A stretch of DNA of 64,000 bases, taken from assembly GCF_022884085.1 (NCBI RefSeq), contig NZ_JAGGCS010000016.1, positions 54,413 through 118,412 of the forward strand, written 5' to 3'. The DNA is from Paenirhizobium cremeum (GTDB lineage: Bacteria > Pseudomonadota > Alphaproteobacteria > Rhizobiales > Rhizobiaceae). Positions 41,740 to 50,495 of the stretch are shown here, piece by piece (positions within the stretch are counted from its first letter, which is position 1; each line of letters opens with the position of its first letter). Position numbers and translations under genes: made by a program. Below the pieces are notes generated by a model. The model searched no databases, was not told the origin of the DNA, and saw nothing but the letters and a program-made list of their open reading frames with translations.

Positions 41740-43247
41740 TGACAATTCTGGTGAGCCCGAAGGCGCTTCTCGACCTCAAGGTCCGTGATTTCAGGATGCT
41801 GGTCGATGGCGCGTGGGTGTCTTCCGCCGATGGCGGCACAATCGAACGCACCGCACCGAGCCATGGCGTGGTCGTCAGCCGTTTTCAGGCCGGCACCAAG
41901 GCCGATGCGGAGAAGGCGATTGCCGCCGCCCGTCGTGCCTTCGACAAGGGACCCTGGCCGCGCATGACGGCATCCGAGCGTTCCGCCATCCTGCTGAAAG
42001 CCGCTGATCTGATTGCTGCTCGGCTGGAGGAAATCGCCTATCTCGATGCCATCGAGGCCGGCAAACCGATTACGCAGGTGCGTGGTGAAATCGCCGGTGC
42101 CGTCGATATCTGGCGCTATGCCGCAGCGCTTGCGCGCGATCTGCATGGCGAAAGCTACAACACGCTTGGCGACGGGACGCTTGGCGTCGTACTGCGGGAA
42201 GCCATCGGTGTCGTCTCGATCATCACGCCGTGGAATTTCCCCTTCCTGATCGTCGGTCAGAAGCTCCCCTTCGCACTGGCTGCCGGCTGCACGACGGTGG
42301 TCAAACCGTCGGAACTGACCTCGGGTTCGACGCTGGTGCTGGGCGAAATTCTGGCTGAAGCAGGCGTCCCGGCTGGCGTGGTCAACATTGTCACGGGAAC
42401 CGGCCCCGAGGTCGGCGCGGTCATGACGACCCATGCCGAGGTCGACATGGTGTCGTTTACCGGTTCTACCGGTGTCGGCAAGCTGACCATGGCCAATGCC
42501 GCCCAGACCCTGAAGAAAGTATCGCTGGAACTCGGCGGCAAGAACCCGCAAATCGTCTTCCCGGATGCCGATCTCGACGCCTTTATCGACGCCGCGGTGT
42601 TCGGCGCCTATTTCAACGCCGGCGAATGCTGCAATGCCGGTTCCCGCCTCATTCTGCATAAGAGCATAGCGAGCGATGCGATTGAGCGTATCGCCGAACT
42701 GGCGAAAAAAGTGCGTGTCGGCGATCCGCTCGACCCGACGACCCAGGTCGGCGCGATCATCACGCCGCAGCACATGGAAAAGATTGCCGGCTATGTTTCG
42801 GGGGCGAAAAGCGGTGGCGCGAAGGTCGCTCATGGCGGAGAAGCGCTTGAGCTCGGCGTCGGCCAATTCATGGCGCCGACCATTCTCTCCGAGGTAACAC
42901 CGGCCATGGCCGTCGCCCGCGAGGAGGTTTTCGGGCCGGTTCTTTCCGTCCTGACATTCGAAACCGTCGAAGAGGCGATCGAGATTGCCAATGCGGTCGA
43001 CTATGGCCTGTCAGCCGGCGTCTGGAGCCAGAATTTCGATACCTGCCTGACGATCGGGCGGAAGGTTCGAGCCGGCACGATCTGGATGAACACCTTCATG
43101 GACGGAGCGTCCGAGCTTCCCTTCGGCGGCTACAAGCAGTCCGGACTCGGTCGCGAACTCGGCCGTCATGCGGTGGAGGATTATACCGAAAGCAAGACGC
43201 TCAACATGCATATCGGTGCCCGTACCGGCTGGTGGATGCCGCGCTGA
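41739..43247 (+). CDS. Aldehyde dehydrogenase, NAD(P)-dependent
   Basis: 502 aa from ATG 41739, which overlaps the previous stop (TGATG); two GTG codons just before are less likely starts. Conserved parts: ITPWNFPFLIVGQKLPFALAAG, FTGSTGVGK, the general-base glutamate in VSLELGGKNPQ, the catalytic Cys298 in NAGECCNAGSR, and EEVFGPVLSV. It oxidises an aldehyde to an acid, probably the one later activated by the CoA-transferase of the same operon. Last gene of cluster A. Confidence 0.93.
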   Translation: MTILVSPKALLDLKVRDFRMLVDGAWVSSADGGTIERTAPSHGVVVSRFQAGTKADAEKAIAAARRAFDKGPWPRMTASERSAILLKAADLIAARLEEIAYLDAIEAGKPITQVRGEIAGAVDIWRYAAALARDLHGESYNTLGDGTLGVVLREAIGVVSIITPWNFPFLIVGQKLPFALAAGCTTVVKPSELTSGSTLVLGEILAEAGVPAGVVNIVTGTGPEVGAVMTTHAEVDMVSFTGSTGVGKLTMANAAQTLKKVSLELGGKNPQIVFPDADLDAFIDAAVFGAYFNAGECCNAGSRLILHKSIASDAIERIAELAKKVRVGDPLDPTTQVGAIITPQHMEKIAGYVSGAKSGGAKVAHGGEALELGVGQFMAPTILSEVTPAMAVAREEVFGPVLSVLTFETVEEAIEIANAVDYGLSAGVWSQNFDTCLTIGRKVRAGTIWMNTFMDGASELPFGGYKQSGLGRELGRHAVEDYTESKTLNMHIGARTGWWMPR

Positions 43248-43305
43248 GGTCGTCATGATGAAGCCCTGGACCCAACATCGGAGAATGCGACGGGATACCG
43301 GCAGT

Positions 43306-44358
43306 TCAGTCTGCGATGGTTTCGAAGCTTGGCTGCGGCGGCTGCAGGATCTGCAGCGTGTCGGCCGCCTCGCCTCTGATGCGTCGCAGCAGCAGCTTGC
43401 CGAGCTCCTCGCCGGCAGCGGTCAGGTCTTCGTAGATGGTTTCGATGCCGGGTTGGATGTCGCTGAGCAGGCGCGAGGTCTGCTTCGCCACCATGTCGAA
43501 CTCCCGGCCAAGGGTCAAACCGGCCTCGCCAAGCCCGGCAAGGGCCGCAAGAGCAGAGACTTCGCCGGGACAGATCAGTCCGTCTGGCGGATCGCTGAGT
43601 GCCGCTCGTTCGCGGAAGTGGTTGCGGATTGCGCCGGCCGGAGAATCGAGGTCGAGATCCTCGGGGATCTCGAAGGATGCGCCGGCCTCGCGAATAGCGG
43701 TCATGAAGCCGTGGCGCATATGCTGGCTGAAGGTCAGGTTGCGCGGCGGCAGGATGATGGTAAGGCGCGACCTTCCCTTGGCCAGAAGCCGGCGTGCGGC
43801 CTCATAGGCAAAGGCGAAGCTGTCGAAATCAACATAGGGATGGGGTGTCGAGAATTCGCTGCGCCCATGGGTGACGAAGGGGAAGTCCTTTTCGATCAGC
43901 AACCGGACGCGAGGGTCGAGCGGCTCGGTGCGGGTGAAAATCAGCCCGTCCGCCAGATTGTTGCGAATGATGTAGTCGACGGCTTCCGCATTCGAGGACT
44001 TCACGAAGCTCGGCATGACGATCAGGTGATAGGGCGTGCCGGCAAGCGCTTGCGTCAGGCCAAGCATCAGCGAGGTGCCGAACCCGAGGATTTCCTCATG
44101 CGGGTCGAGCAGGACGCCCACGACATTCGTCCGACCGGTTTTCAACCTCTGGGCGGCGCGGTCGGGCATATAGCCGACATCCGCAGCGGCCTGATGGATG
44201 CGGCGGCGCGTATCGATGTTGATCAGAGGATCATCGGCAAGCGCGCGGGAGACGGTAGTTACGGCAAGTCCGGTCAGCTCTGCAATGGTTCGCAGCGTCG
44301 GCTTTGCGGATTTGCGTCTTCGTCCTTCCTGGCTCGTCGGGGTATCGGTTTTCGGCAC
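43306..44358 (-). CDS. LacI-family repressor of catabolic cluster B
   Basis: 350 aa from GTG 44358. LacI DNA-binding domain (TLRTIAELTGLAVTTVSRAL and INIDTRRRIHQAAADVGYMP, about residues 21-65), hinge RAAQRLKTGRTNVVG, and a ligand-binding core (LIVMPSFVKSSNAEAVDYII). It is divergent from the sugar importer of cluster B. Two operator-like sequences with a common TGAAACGTTATA core lie in the 323 bp between them, one near each promoter. It differs clearly from the cluster A regulator. Confidence 0.9.
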   Translation of the reverse strand: MPKTDTPTSQEGRRRKSAKPTLRTIAELTGLAVTTVSRALADDPLINIDTRRRIHQAAADVGYMPDRAAQRLKTGRTNVVGVLLDPHEEILGFGTSLMLGLTQALAGTPYHLIVMPSFVKSSNAEAVDYIIRNNLADGLIFTRTEPLDPRVRLLIEKDFPFVTHGRSEFSTPHPYVDFDSFAFAYEAARRLLAKGRSRLTIILPPRNLTFSQHMRHGFMTAIREAGASFEIPEDLDLDSPAGAIRNHFRERAALSDPPDGLICPGEVSALAALAGLGEAGLTLGREFDMVAKQTSRLLSDIQPGIETIYEDLTAAGEELGKLLLRRIRGEAADTLQILQPPQPSFETIAD

Positions 44359-44431
44359 GATCTTGGCGCTGGTATCTCTATGTTCGAAGGTCGGAGCCTA
44401 CTCCGGGCGGCCGTTGTGTTCAATCGGAAAG

Positions 44432-44448
44432 TGAAACGTTATAATTTC
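44432..44448. promoter_or_regulatory. Operator-like site near the cluster B LacI gene
   Basis: TGAAACGTTATAATTTC. The same sequence, differing in one base, occurs in opposite orientation at 44562-44578. AACGTT is the LacI-type central core. It sits 74 bp before the repressor start, fitting autorepression. The rest of the 323-bp intergenic region is AT-rich without a gene. Confidence 0.55.
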
Positions 44449-44561
44449 CGACCAAAAAGATACCGAGAGCAGTTCGCCTGGCCTTATTTTCCTTATTTTG
44501 ATGCGCTGCACAAATAATTCTCGGGAGTGATGGAGTTGCTGAAACGGCTATTGACTCACAG

Positions 44562-44578
44562 GAATTTATAACGTTTCA
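44562..44578. promoter_or_regulatory. Operator-like site near the cluster B importer promoter
   Basis: GAATTTATAACGTTTCA, the reverse complement of which is TGAAACGTTATAAATTC, 16 of 17 bases identical to the site at 44432. It directly follows TTGACT (44551-44556), a good -35 element, so a repressor bound here would occlude the importer promoter. Confidence 0.6.
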
Positions 44579-44681
44579 AATTGGTGGGCGAGAAGGACGT
44601 CCATAAATATGCCCGCAGGCGAGGAGCGAGGCGGGCATCGGCGGAACATCCGCATTTGAACTTGCAAACGGGAGGATTACG

Positions 44682-45923
44682 ATGCGCAAGTTTCTGACGA
44701 CGACTGCAGTGGCATTGACGATGATGGCCGGGATTGCCCAGGCCGCCGAAAGCGTCGAAGTGCTGCATTGGTGGACTTCGGGCGGCGAGGCTGCTGCCCT
44801 CGACGTTCTCAAGAAGGATCTGGAAGCCAAGGGTATCAGCTGGACCGACATGCCGGTCGCCGGCGGCGGCGGCACTGAGGCGATGACCGTATTACGCGCC
44901 CGTGTTACGGCCGGCAATGCGCCGACTGCCGTGCAGATGCTCGGCTTCGACATTCTCGACTGGGCCAAGGAAGGCGCGCTCGGCAATCTCGACGAAACCG
45001 CTTCCAAGGAGGGCTGGGACAAGGTGATCCCGGCTGCGCTGCAGAAGTTCTCCAAGTATGACGGTCACTGGATCGCTGCGCCGGTGAACGTTCACTCGAC
45101 CAATTGGCTGTGGATCAACAAAGCCGCTCTCGACAAGGCTGGCGGCACGGAACCGGCGAACTGGGACGAACTGATCGCGCTCCTCGACAAGTTCAAGGAA
45201 CAGGGCATCACCCCCGTCGCGCACGGTGGCCAGCCCTGGCAGGATGCGACCATCTTCGATGGCGTCGTGCTTTCGCTCGGCGACGATTTCTACAAGAAGG
45301 CCTTCATCGACCTTGACCCGGAAACGCTAGGTTCCGACAAGATGAAGGAAGCCTTCGACCGCATGACGAAGCTGCGCTCCTATGTCGATGACAACTTCTC
45401 GGGCCGGGACTGGAACCTTGCTTCCGCCATGGTGATCGAAGGCAAGGCCGGCGTGCAGTTCATGGGCGACTGGGCCAAGGGTGAATTCATCAAGGCCGGC
45501 AAGAAGCCGGGCGAAGATTTCGTCTGCATGCGCTTCCCGGGTACCCAGGGCGCAGTAACCTTCAACTCCGACCAGTTCGCCATGTTCAAGGTTGCCGCCG
45601 ACAAGGTTCCGGCACAGCTCGCCATGGCCTCGGCAATCGAAAGCCCGACCTTCCAGTCGGCCTTCAACGTGGTCAAGGGTTCGGCCCCGGCCCGTACGGA
45701 TGTTCCGGATACGGCCTTTGACGCCTGCGGCAAGAAGGCGATCGCCGACCTCGCCGACGCTGACAAGAACGGCCGCCTCTATGGTTCGATGGCCCACGGC
45801 CATGCCAACCCGGCGGCTGTGAAGAATGCGATCTACGACGTTGTGACGCGCCAGTTCAACGGCGAGCTTTCTTCCGAGGATGCCGTAAAGGAACTCGTCT
45901 CCGCTGTCGAAGGCGCGAAATAA
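44682..45923 (+). CDS. CUT1 sugar ABC transporter substrate-binding protein
   Basis: 413 aa, strong GGGAGGATTACG ribosome site. Signal peptide residues 1-21 (FLTTTAVALTMMAGIAQA) then AESVEVLHWWTSGGEAAAL. Family-1 solute-binding protein (APTAVQMLGFDILDWAKEG, VNVHSTNWLWINKAALDKAG, FMGDWAKGEF) resembling rhizobial glucose/mannose-type binding proteins. It captures a sugar-like solute for the permeases and ATPase that follow. A strong hairpin lies 21 bp after the stop. Confidence 0.92.
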   Translation: MRKFLTTTAVALTMMAGIAQAAESVEVLHWWTSGGEAAALDVLKKDLEAKGISWTDMPVAGGGGTEAMTVLRARVTAGNAPTAVQMLGFDILDWAKEGALGNLDETASKEGWDKVIPAALQKFSKYDGHWIAAPVNVHSTNWLWINKAALDKAGGTEPANWDELIALLDKFKEQGITPVAHGGQPWQDATIFDGVVLSLGDDFYKKAFIDLDPETLGSDKMKEAFDRMTKLRSYVDDNFSGRDWNLASAMVIEGKAGVQFMGDWAKGEFIKAGKKPGEDFVCMRFPGTQGAVTFNSDQFAMFKVAADKVPAQLAMASAIESPTFQSAFNVVKGSAPARTDVPDTAFDACGKKAIADLADADKNGRLYGSMAHGHANPAAVKNAIYDVVTRQFNGELSSEDAVKELVSAVEGAK

Positions 45924-45943
45924 GCCGGAGAAATCTCCCGGTC

Positions 45944-45968
45944 TCTCTCCCCGGTTTCCGGGGAGAGA
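45944..45968 (+). promoter_or_regulatory. Hairpin after the CUT1 binding-protein gene
   Basis: Perfect 11-bp stem TCTCTCCCCGG / CCGGGGAGAGA with a 3-base loop. A 157-bp gap separates the binding protein from the permease; the rest of it is GC-rich with further short inverted repeats (CCCC-AAAAA-GGGG at about 46023-46035), resembling degenerate rhizobial palindromic repeats. Expected to protect the upstream message. Confidence 0.6.
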
Positions 45969-46080
45969 ATTTGCCAAGGGCTCCGGTCCCTGCCCCGCTC
46001 TTCGCGTAAGAGGTGCGCGCGCCCCCAAAAAGGGGCCGGGCTCGAGAAAACAAAACTCACTATCGAACGGTGTCGCGATC

Positions 46081-46959
46081 ATGGATAGCCGCAGCCGACT
46101 TCAGGAGCTATTGCCCAAGCTTGTGCTGGCGCCCAGCTTCGTCGTCATTCTTCTCTTCGTCTACGGCTTCATCGCCTATACCGGCTATCTGTCGCTGACA
46201 GACAGCAAGATGCTGCCGTCCTACAATTTCATCGGCTTGGAGAACTATTACAAGCTCTGGGCCCTGCCCCACTGGTGGCGCTCGATCTCGAACCTGGCGA
46301 TCTTCGCCTCGCTCTATATCCTGATTTGCTCGGTGCTGGGGTTGTTTCTCGCGATCCTGCTCGATCAGAAGATCCGTGGCGAAGGCTTTCTCCGGCCGAT
46401 CTATCTCTATCCGATGGCGCTTTCCTTCATCGTGACCGGCACGGCCTGGAAATGGTTCCTCGATCCGGGCATCGGGCTTGAAAACACCATGCACCTCTGG
46501 GGCTGGGAAAGCTTCACCTTCACCTGGATCAAGGACAACAAGCTTGCCATTTACTGCGTTGTCATCGCTGCAGTGTGGCAGTCCTCGGGCTTCGTCATGG
46601 CGATGTTTCTTGCGGGGCTCCGAGGCGTAGACAACGAGATGATAAAAGCCGCACAGGTCGATGGCGCCTCAAGCATCACGATCTACCGCCGCATCATCAT
46701 TCCACTGATGCGTCCTGTCTTCCTGTCAGCCTTCGTCGTGCTCGCCCATCTTGCGATCAAGGCCTACGACCTGATTATCGCCCTCACCGGCGGTGGCCCC
46801 GGCCAGGCGACGCAGTTGCCGGCGACCTTCATGTATTCCTACACCTTCACCCGCAACCAGATGGGGATCGGCGCATCGTCGGCTATCATCATGCTGATCA
46901 TGATTTTCTCCATCATCATCCCCTACCTCTATTCGGAAGTTCGCGGAGGAAAACGTTGA
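46081..46959 (+). CDS. CUT1 sugar ABC transporter permease (MalF-like)
   Basis: 292 aa, six helices. LPKLVLAPSFVVILLFVYGF is the first helix; the ATPase-contact loop is EMIKAAQVDGASSITIYRRIIIPLMRP (EAA motif). Its stop overlaps the next gene's start (TGATG). Pairs with the following permease. Confidence 0.92.
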   Translation: MDSRSRLQELLPKLVLAPSFVVILLFVYGFIAYTGYLSLTDSKMLPSYNFIGLENYYKLWALPHWWRSISNLAIFASLYILICSVLGLFLAILLDQKIRGEGFLRPIYLYPMALSFIVTGTAWKWFLDPGIGLENTMHLWGWESFTFTWIKDNKLAIYCVVIAAVWQSSGFVMAMFLAGLRGVDNEMIKAAQVDGASSITIYRRIIIPLMRPVFLSAFVVLAHLAIKAYDLIIALTGGGPGQATQLPATFMYSYTFTRNQMGIGASSAIIMLIMIFSIIIPYLYSEVRGGKR

Positions 46960-47843
46960 TGAGCGGTACCGCAAACCCCCAGAATGCCATTTCGCACGGA
47001 CATCTGACACGCGCCCTGATCTATGCCGCGCTGATCCTCTTTGCGGTCTACTACATGCTACCGCTCTACGTCATGGTGGTGAATTCGCTGAAGCCACTGG
47101 ACGAGATCCGTCAGGGCGGAATGCTGAATCTGCCGCAGACATGGACCTTCGAACCCTGGATTTCTGCCTGGTCGACGGCGCAGATCGGGGTCCAGCCGAC
47201 GGGCCTCAGGCCGTTCTTCATCAATTCGATCCTGATGGTGGTGCCGGCAGTCGTCATTTCCACTTTTGTCGGCGCACTCAACGGTTATGTGCTGACCAAG
47301 TGGCAGTTTCGCGGCTCCAACATCTTCTTCGGCATGCTGCTTTTGTCCTGCTTCATCCCGTTCCAGATCGTGCTGATCCCCATGGCCCGCGTGCTTGGTG
47401 TAATCGGCCTTGCCGGATCGATCTGGGGCCTGATCCTCGTGCATGTGGTCTATGGGCTGGGCTTTACCACGCTCTATTTCCGCAACTACTACGAGGCGTT
47501 CCCGACCGAACTGGTTCGGGCCGCGCAGATCGACGGCGCAAGCTTCTTCCAGATCTTCTGGCGCATCCTGCTGCCCTCGTCCGGTCCGATCATCGTCGTT
47601 TCCGTCATCTGGCAGTTCACCAACATCTGGAACGACTTCCTGTTCGGGGCTTCGTTCTCGGGTGCGGCGACGACACCGATGACGGTCGCGCTCAACAACC
47701 TCGTGTCCTCCTCGACGGGCGTGAAGGAATACAACGTCCACTTTGCCGGCGCGATCCTCGCCGCCCTGCCAACCCTCATCGTCTACATCGTTTCCGGCCG
47801 CTACTTCGTCCGCGGCCTGATGTCCGGCGCCGTGAAAGGATAA
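46959..47843 (+). CDS. CUT1 sugar ABC transporter permease (MalG-like)
   Basis: 294 aa from the ATG that overlaps the preceding stop. Six helices; LYVMVVNSLKPLDEIRQGGM after the first helix and the EAA loop ELVRAAQIDGASFFQIFWRILLPSSGP are typical of MalG-type subunits. It ends 5 bp before the ATPase gene. Confidence 0.92.
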   Translation: MSGTANPQNAISHGHLTRALIYAALILFAVYYMLPLYVMVVNSLKPLDEIRQGGMLNLPQTWTFEPWISAWSTAQIGVQPTGLRPFFINSILMVVPAVVISTFVGALNGYVLTKWQFRGSNIFFGMLLLSCFIPFQIVLIPMARVLGVIGLAGSIWGLILVHVVYGLGFTTLYFRNYYEAFPTELVRAAQIDGASFFQIFWRILLPSSGPIIVVSVIWQFTNIWNDFLFGASFSGAATTPMTVALNNLVSSSTGVKEYNVHFAGAILAALPTLIVYIVSGRYFVRGLMSGAVKG

Positions 47844-47848
47844 GACCC

Positions 47849-48964
47849 ATGTCGTTTCTCAAGATCAGCCATCTGCGCAAGTCCTACGGCGCGCTGGAAA
47901 TCCTGAAGGACATCAATATCGAGATCGAGGAAGGCGGCTTTCTCGTGCTTGTCGGCCCTTCAGGCTGCGGCAAGTCCACGCTTCTCAACACCATTGCCGG
48001 GCTTGAGCCGATCACATCCGGCGACATTGAGATCAACGGACGCTCCGTTGCCGACCTTCATCCTTCCAAGCGCGACATCGCCATGGTGTTCCAGTCTTAC
48101 GCGCTCTACCCGAACATGACGGTCGCAGGGAACATCGCCTTCGGCATGGAAATCCGTGGCGTGCCGAAGGAAGAGCGCGAAAAAGCCATCCATCAGGTGG
48201 CTGACATGCTGCAGATCGGCCATCTGCTTGACCGCAAGCCGAGCCAGCTTTCCGGGGGCCAGCGCCAGCGCGTCGCGATGGGCCGCGCGCTGGTTCGCAA
48301 TCCGCAGGTCTTCCTGTTCGACGAGCCGCTGTCGAACCTCGATGCCAAGCTGCGCGTCGACATGCGCACGGAAATCAAGCGTCTGCATCACCGGATGAAG
48401 ACCACGATCGTCTACGTTACCCACGACCAGATCGAGGCGATGACGCTCGCCACCAAGATCGCGGTGCTGAAGGAGGGTGTTTTGCAGCAGTTCGGCTCCC
48501 CGGCCGAGATCTACAACAATCCGGCCAACATGTTCGTTGCGGATTTCATGGGCTCTCCGGCGATGAACCTGCTGGAGGCGACCGTTGAGAAGAACGACGC
48601 CGGACTGTCGGTTCTTCTCTCGCGAGGCGGCGGAGAGCCGCTCCGGCTTCCCGTTTCGGCTGATAAGCAGGCGCTGGCTGCCCATGCCGGGCGGCAAGTG
48701 ATGTTCGGCATCCGGCCAGAGGCGCTAACCGATCCGGACGGGGCCGACCGCAACGCCAGGCTGCTTGCCGAGGGCGATTGCCTAATCGAAGTGGTGGAGC
48801 CCGCCGGCGCCGACACTTTCGCCGTCACCCATCTCGGCGGCAAGGAGATCGTCGCACGGCTGAGGGCGGACGCTCACATCCATGCCGGTCAGACGGCTCG
48901 CCTCGCCTTCAATCTCGACAAGGCCGTCTACTTCGACCCGCAGACGCAGGCGCGGATTGCCTGA
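47849..48964 (+). CDS. Sugar ABC transporter ATPase, UgpC/MsmK type
   Basis: 371 aa from ATG 47849. Walker A GPSGCGKSTLLN, signature LSGGQRQRVAMGRAL, Walker B VFLFDEPLSNLDAKLR and switch VTHDQIEAMTLA, then a C-terminal OB-like regulatory domain (FGIRPEALTDPDG, LIEVVEPAGADTFAVTHLGG) of the MalK group. Completes the importer of cluster B and is followed 22 bp later by oxidoreductase genes on the same strand. Confidence 0.93.
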   Translation: MSFLKISHLRKSYGALEILKDINIEIEEGGFLVLVGPSGCGKSTLLNTIAGLEPITSGDIEINGRSVADLHPSKRDIAMVFQSYALYPNMTVAGNIAFGMEIRGVPKEEREKAIHQVADMLQIGHLLDRKPSQLSGGQRQRVAMGRALVRNPQVFLFDEPLSNLDAKLRVDMRTEIKRLHHRMKTTIVYVTHDQIEAMTLATKIAVLKEGVLQQFGSPAEIYNNPANMFVADFMGSPAMNLLEATVEKNDAGLSVLLSRGGGEPLRLPVSADKQALAAHAGRQVMFGIRPEALTDPDGADRNARLLAEGDCLIEVVEPAGADTFAVTHLGGKEIVARLRADAHIHAGQTARLAFNLDKAVYFDPQTQARIA

Positions 48965-48986
48965 TACGGATGCGGGAGACAGCAAG

Positions 48987-50495
48987 ATGACCAGTAACCC
49001 GGATATCGTCATCATCGGCTCTGGCATCGGCGGATCGACCGCGGCCGCCGGACTGGCGTCGACCGGCGCCTCTATCCTGATCCTGGAAGCGGGCGACCAC
49101 ATCGCCGATCGGCCGGAAAACCGGGACCAGCGAGCCATCTTCCAGCGCGGATACTTCCGGCCGAAGGAGATGTGGTACGAACATGGAGGCCAGGCCTTCA
49201 ATCCCGGCAATTACTATTATGTCGGAGGCAACTCGAAATTCTACGGGGCGGTGCTGGTGCGTTACCGCCGCGAGGATTTCGAGGAGATGGCCCACCGCGA
49301 GGGTGTCTCGCCGGCATGGCCATTCCCTTATGAAGAACTGGAACCCTGGTATTCCCGGGCCGAGCAGCTTTTCATGGTGCGGGGAAGTCTGGGTGAGGAT
49401 CCGACGGAGCCGAAGCACTCCCTCCCCTACCCCTTTGCGCCGGTTCCGGACGAACCGGCAATCGCCAGGGTTCGCAAACAGCTGAAATCCATCGGCATGC
49501 ATCCGTATTCGCTGCCGCTTGGCATCGATATCGAACGTTGGCTGGCAAAAGCGAAGACGCCGTGGGACGCCCATCCGAATGCGAATGACGGGAAGATGGA
49601 TGCCGAGACGGCGGCGCTTGCCTATGCCCTGAAGCATGAACACATCACGCTGCAGACGGGCTCGCGTGTTACCCGTCTCGAAGTTGGGCCAGACGGTAAG
49701 CGAATTGAAACCGTTCATTACGTAAAGGACGGTGAGCAGCGCAAAGTGTCGCCGAAGCTGGTGATCCTGTCGGCGGGAGCGGTTCAGTCGGCGGTGCTGC
49801 TGCTGCGTTCGGCAGATGAGCGCCACCCCGGTGGACTTGCCAACAGGTCGGATCAGGTCGGCCGCAATTTCATGAACCACAATTCGAGCGCGGTGCTGGC
49901 GATCTCGCCCACCTACCGAAATGATAGCGTTTACCAAAAGACCTTCGGTTTCAACGATTTCTATCTCTCGGATGGCGAGGGCGGGCCGCCACTCGGCAAT
50001 GTTCAGCTACTGGGCCGGGTTTCTGGTGCGATTCTGAAGGCGAACATGCCGAGGGTGCCGGAATGGCTGCTGGGTCGGATTTCCGCTCATGCTATCGATT
50101 TCTACGCGATGAGCGAGGATATCCCGCATCCCGAAAGCCGGATCATGGTCGATGGCGACCGGATCGTTCTCAAATGGCACCGCACCAACTGGGGTGCTCA
50201 TCTCGATCTCGTGCGCAAGCTGAAAGGCGTGTTGAATAAGGCGGGCTTCCCGATCGTGTTGTCGCGCCCGTTCGACAAGCGCACGCCATCCCATCAGTGC
50301 GGCACGGTGAAGATGGGGCATGACCCGGCTACATCGCCGCTCAATGTCTATTGCCGCGCCCATGACCATCCAAACCTGTTCGTGGTCGATGCCGGCTTCC
50401 TGCCAACCTCGGCGGCGGTCAATCCGGCGCTGACGGTTGCGGCCCAAGCGCTGCGCGTTGCCGATCACATCGCATCGGAGGACCTGAGGTCATGA
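48987..50495 (+). CDS. GMC-family FAD oxidoreductase (cluster B, first copy)
   Basis: 502 aa from ATG 48987 with GGGAGACAGCAAG upstream. FAD-binding N-terminus PDIVIIGSGIGGSTAAAGLA and LILEAGDH; YYVGGNSKFYGAVLVRYRREDF is the second flavin segment; HQCGTVKMGHDP and VVDAGFLPTSAAVNPALTVAAQ form the C-terminal active-site region. This subgroup resembles glucose-methanol-choline enzymes acting on sugar hydroxyls. It is only distantly like the second GMC gene, so the two likely oxidise different intermediates. Its stop overlaps the SDR start. Confidence 0.88.
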   Translation: MTSNPDIVIIGSGIGGSTAAAGLASTGASILILEAGDHIADRPENRDQRAIFQRGYFRPKEMWYEHGGQAFNPGNYYYVGGNSKFYGAVLVRYRREDFEEMAHREGVSPAWPFPYEELEPWYSRAEQLFMVRGSLGEDPTEPKHSLPYPFAPVPDEPAIARVRKQLKSIGMHPYSLPLGIDIERWLAKAKTPWDAHPNANDGKMDAETAALAYALKHEHITLQTGSRVTRLEVGPDGKRIETVHYVKDGEQRKVSPKLVILSAGAVQSAVLLLRSADERHPGGLANRSDQVGRNFMNHNSSAVLAISPTYRNDSVYQKTFGFNDFYLSDGEGGPPLGNVQLLGRVSGAILKANMPRVPEWLLGRISAHAIDFYAMSEDIPHPESRIMVDGDRIVLKWHRTNWGAHLDLVRKLKGVLNKAGFPIVLSRPFDKRTPSHQCGTVKMGHDPATSPLNVYCRAHDHPNLFVVDAGFLPTSAAVNPALTVAAQALRVADHIASEDLRS

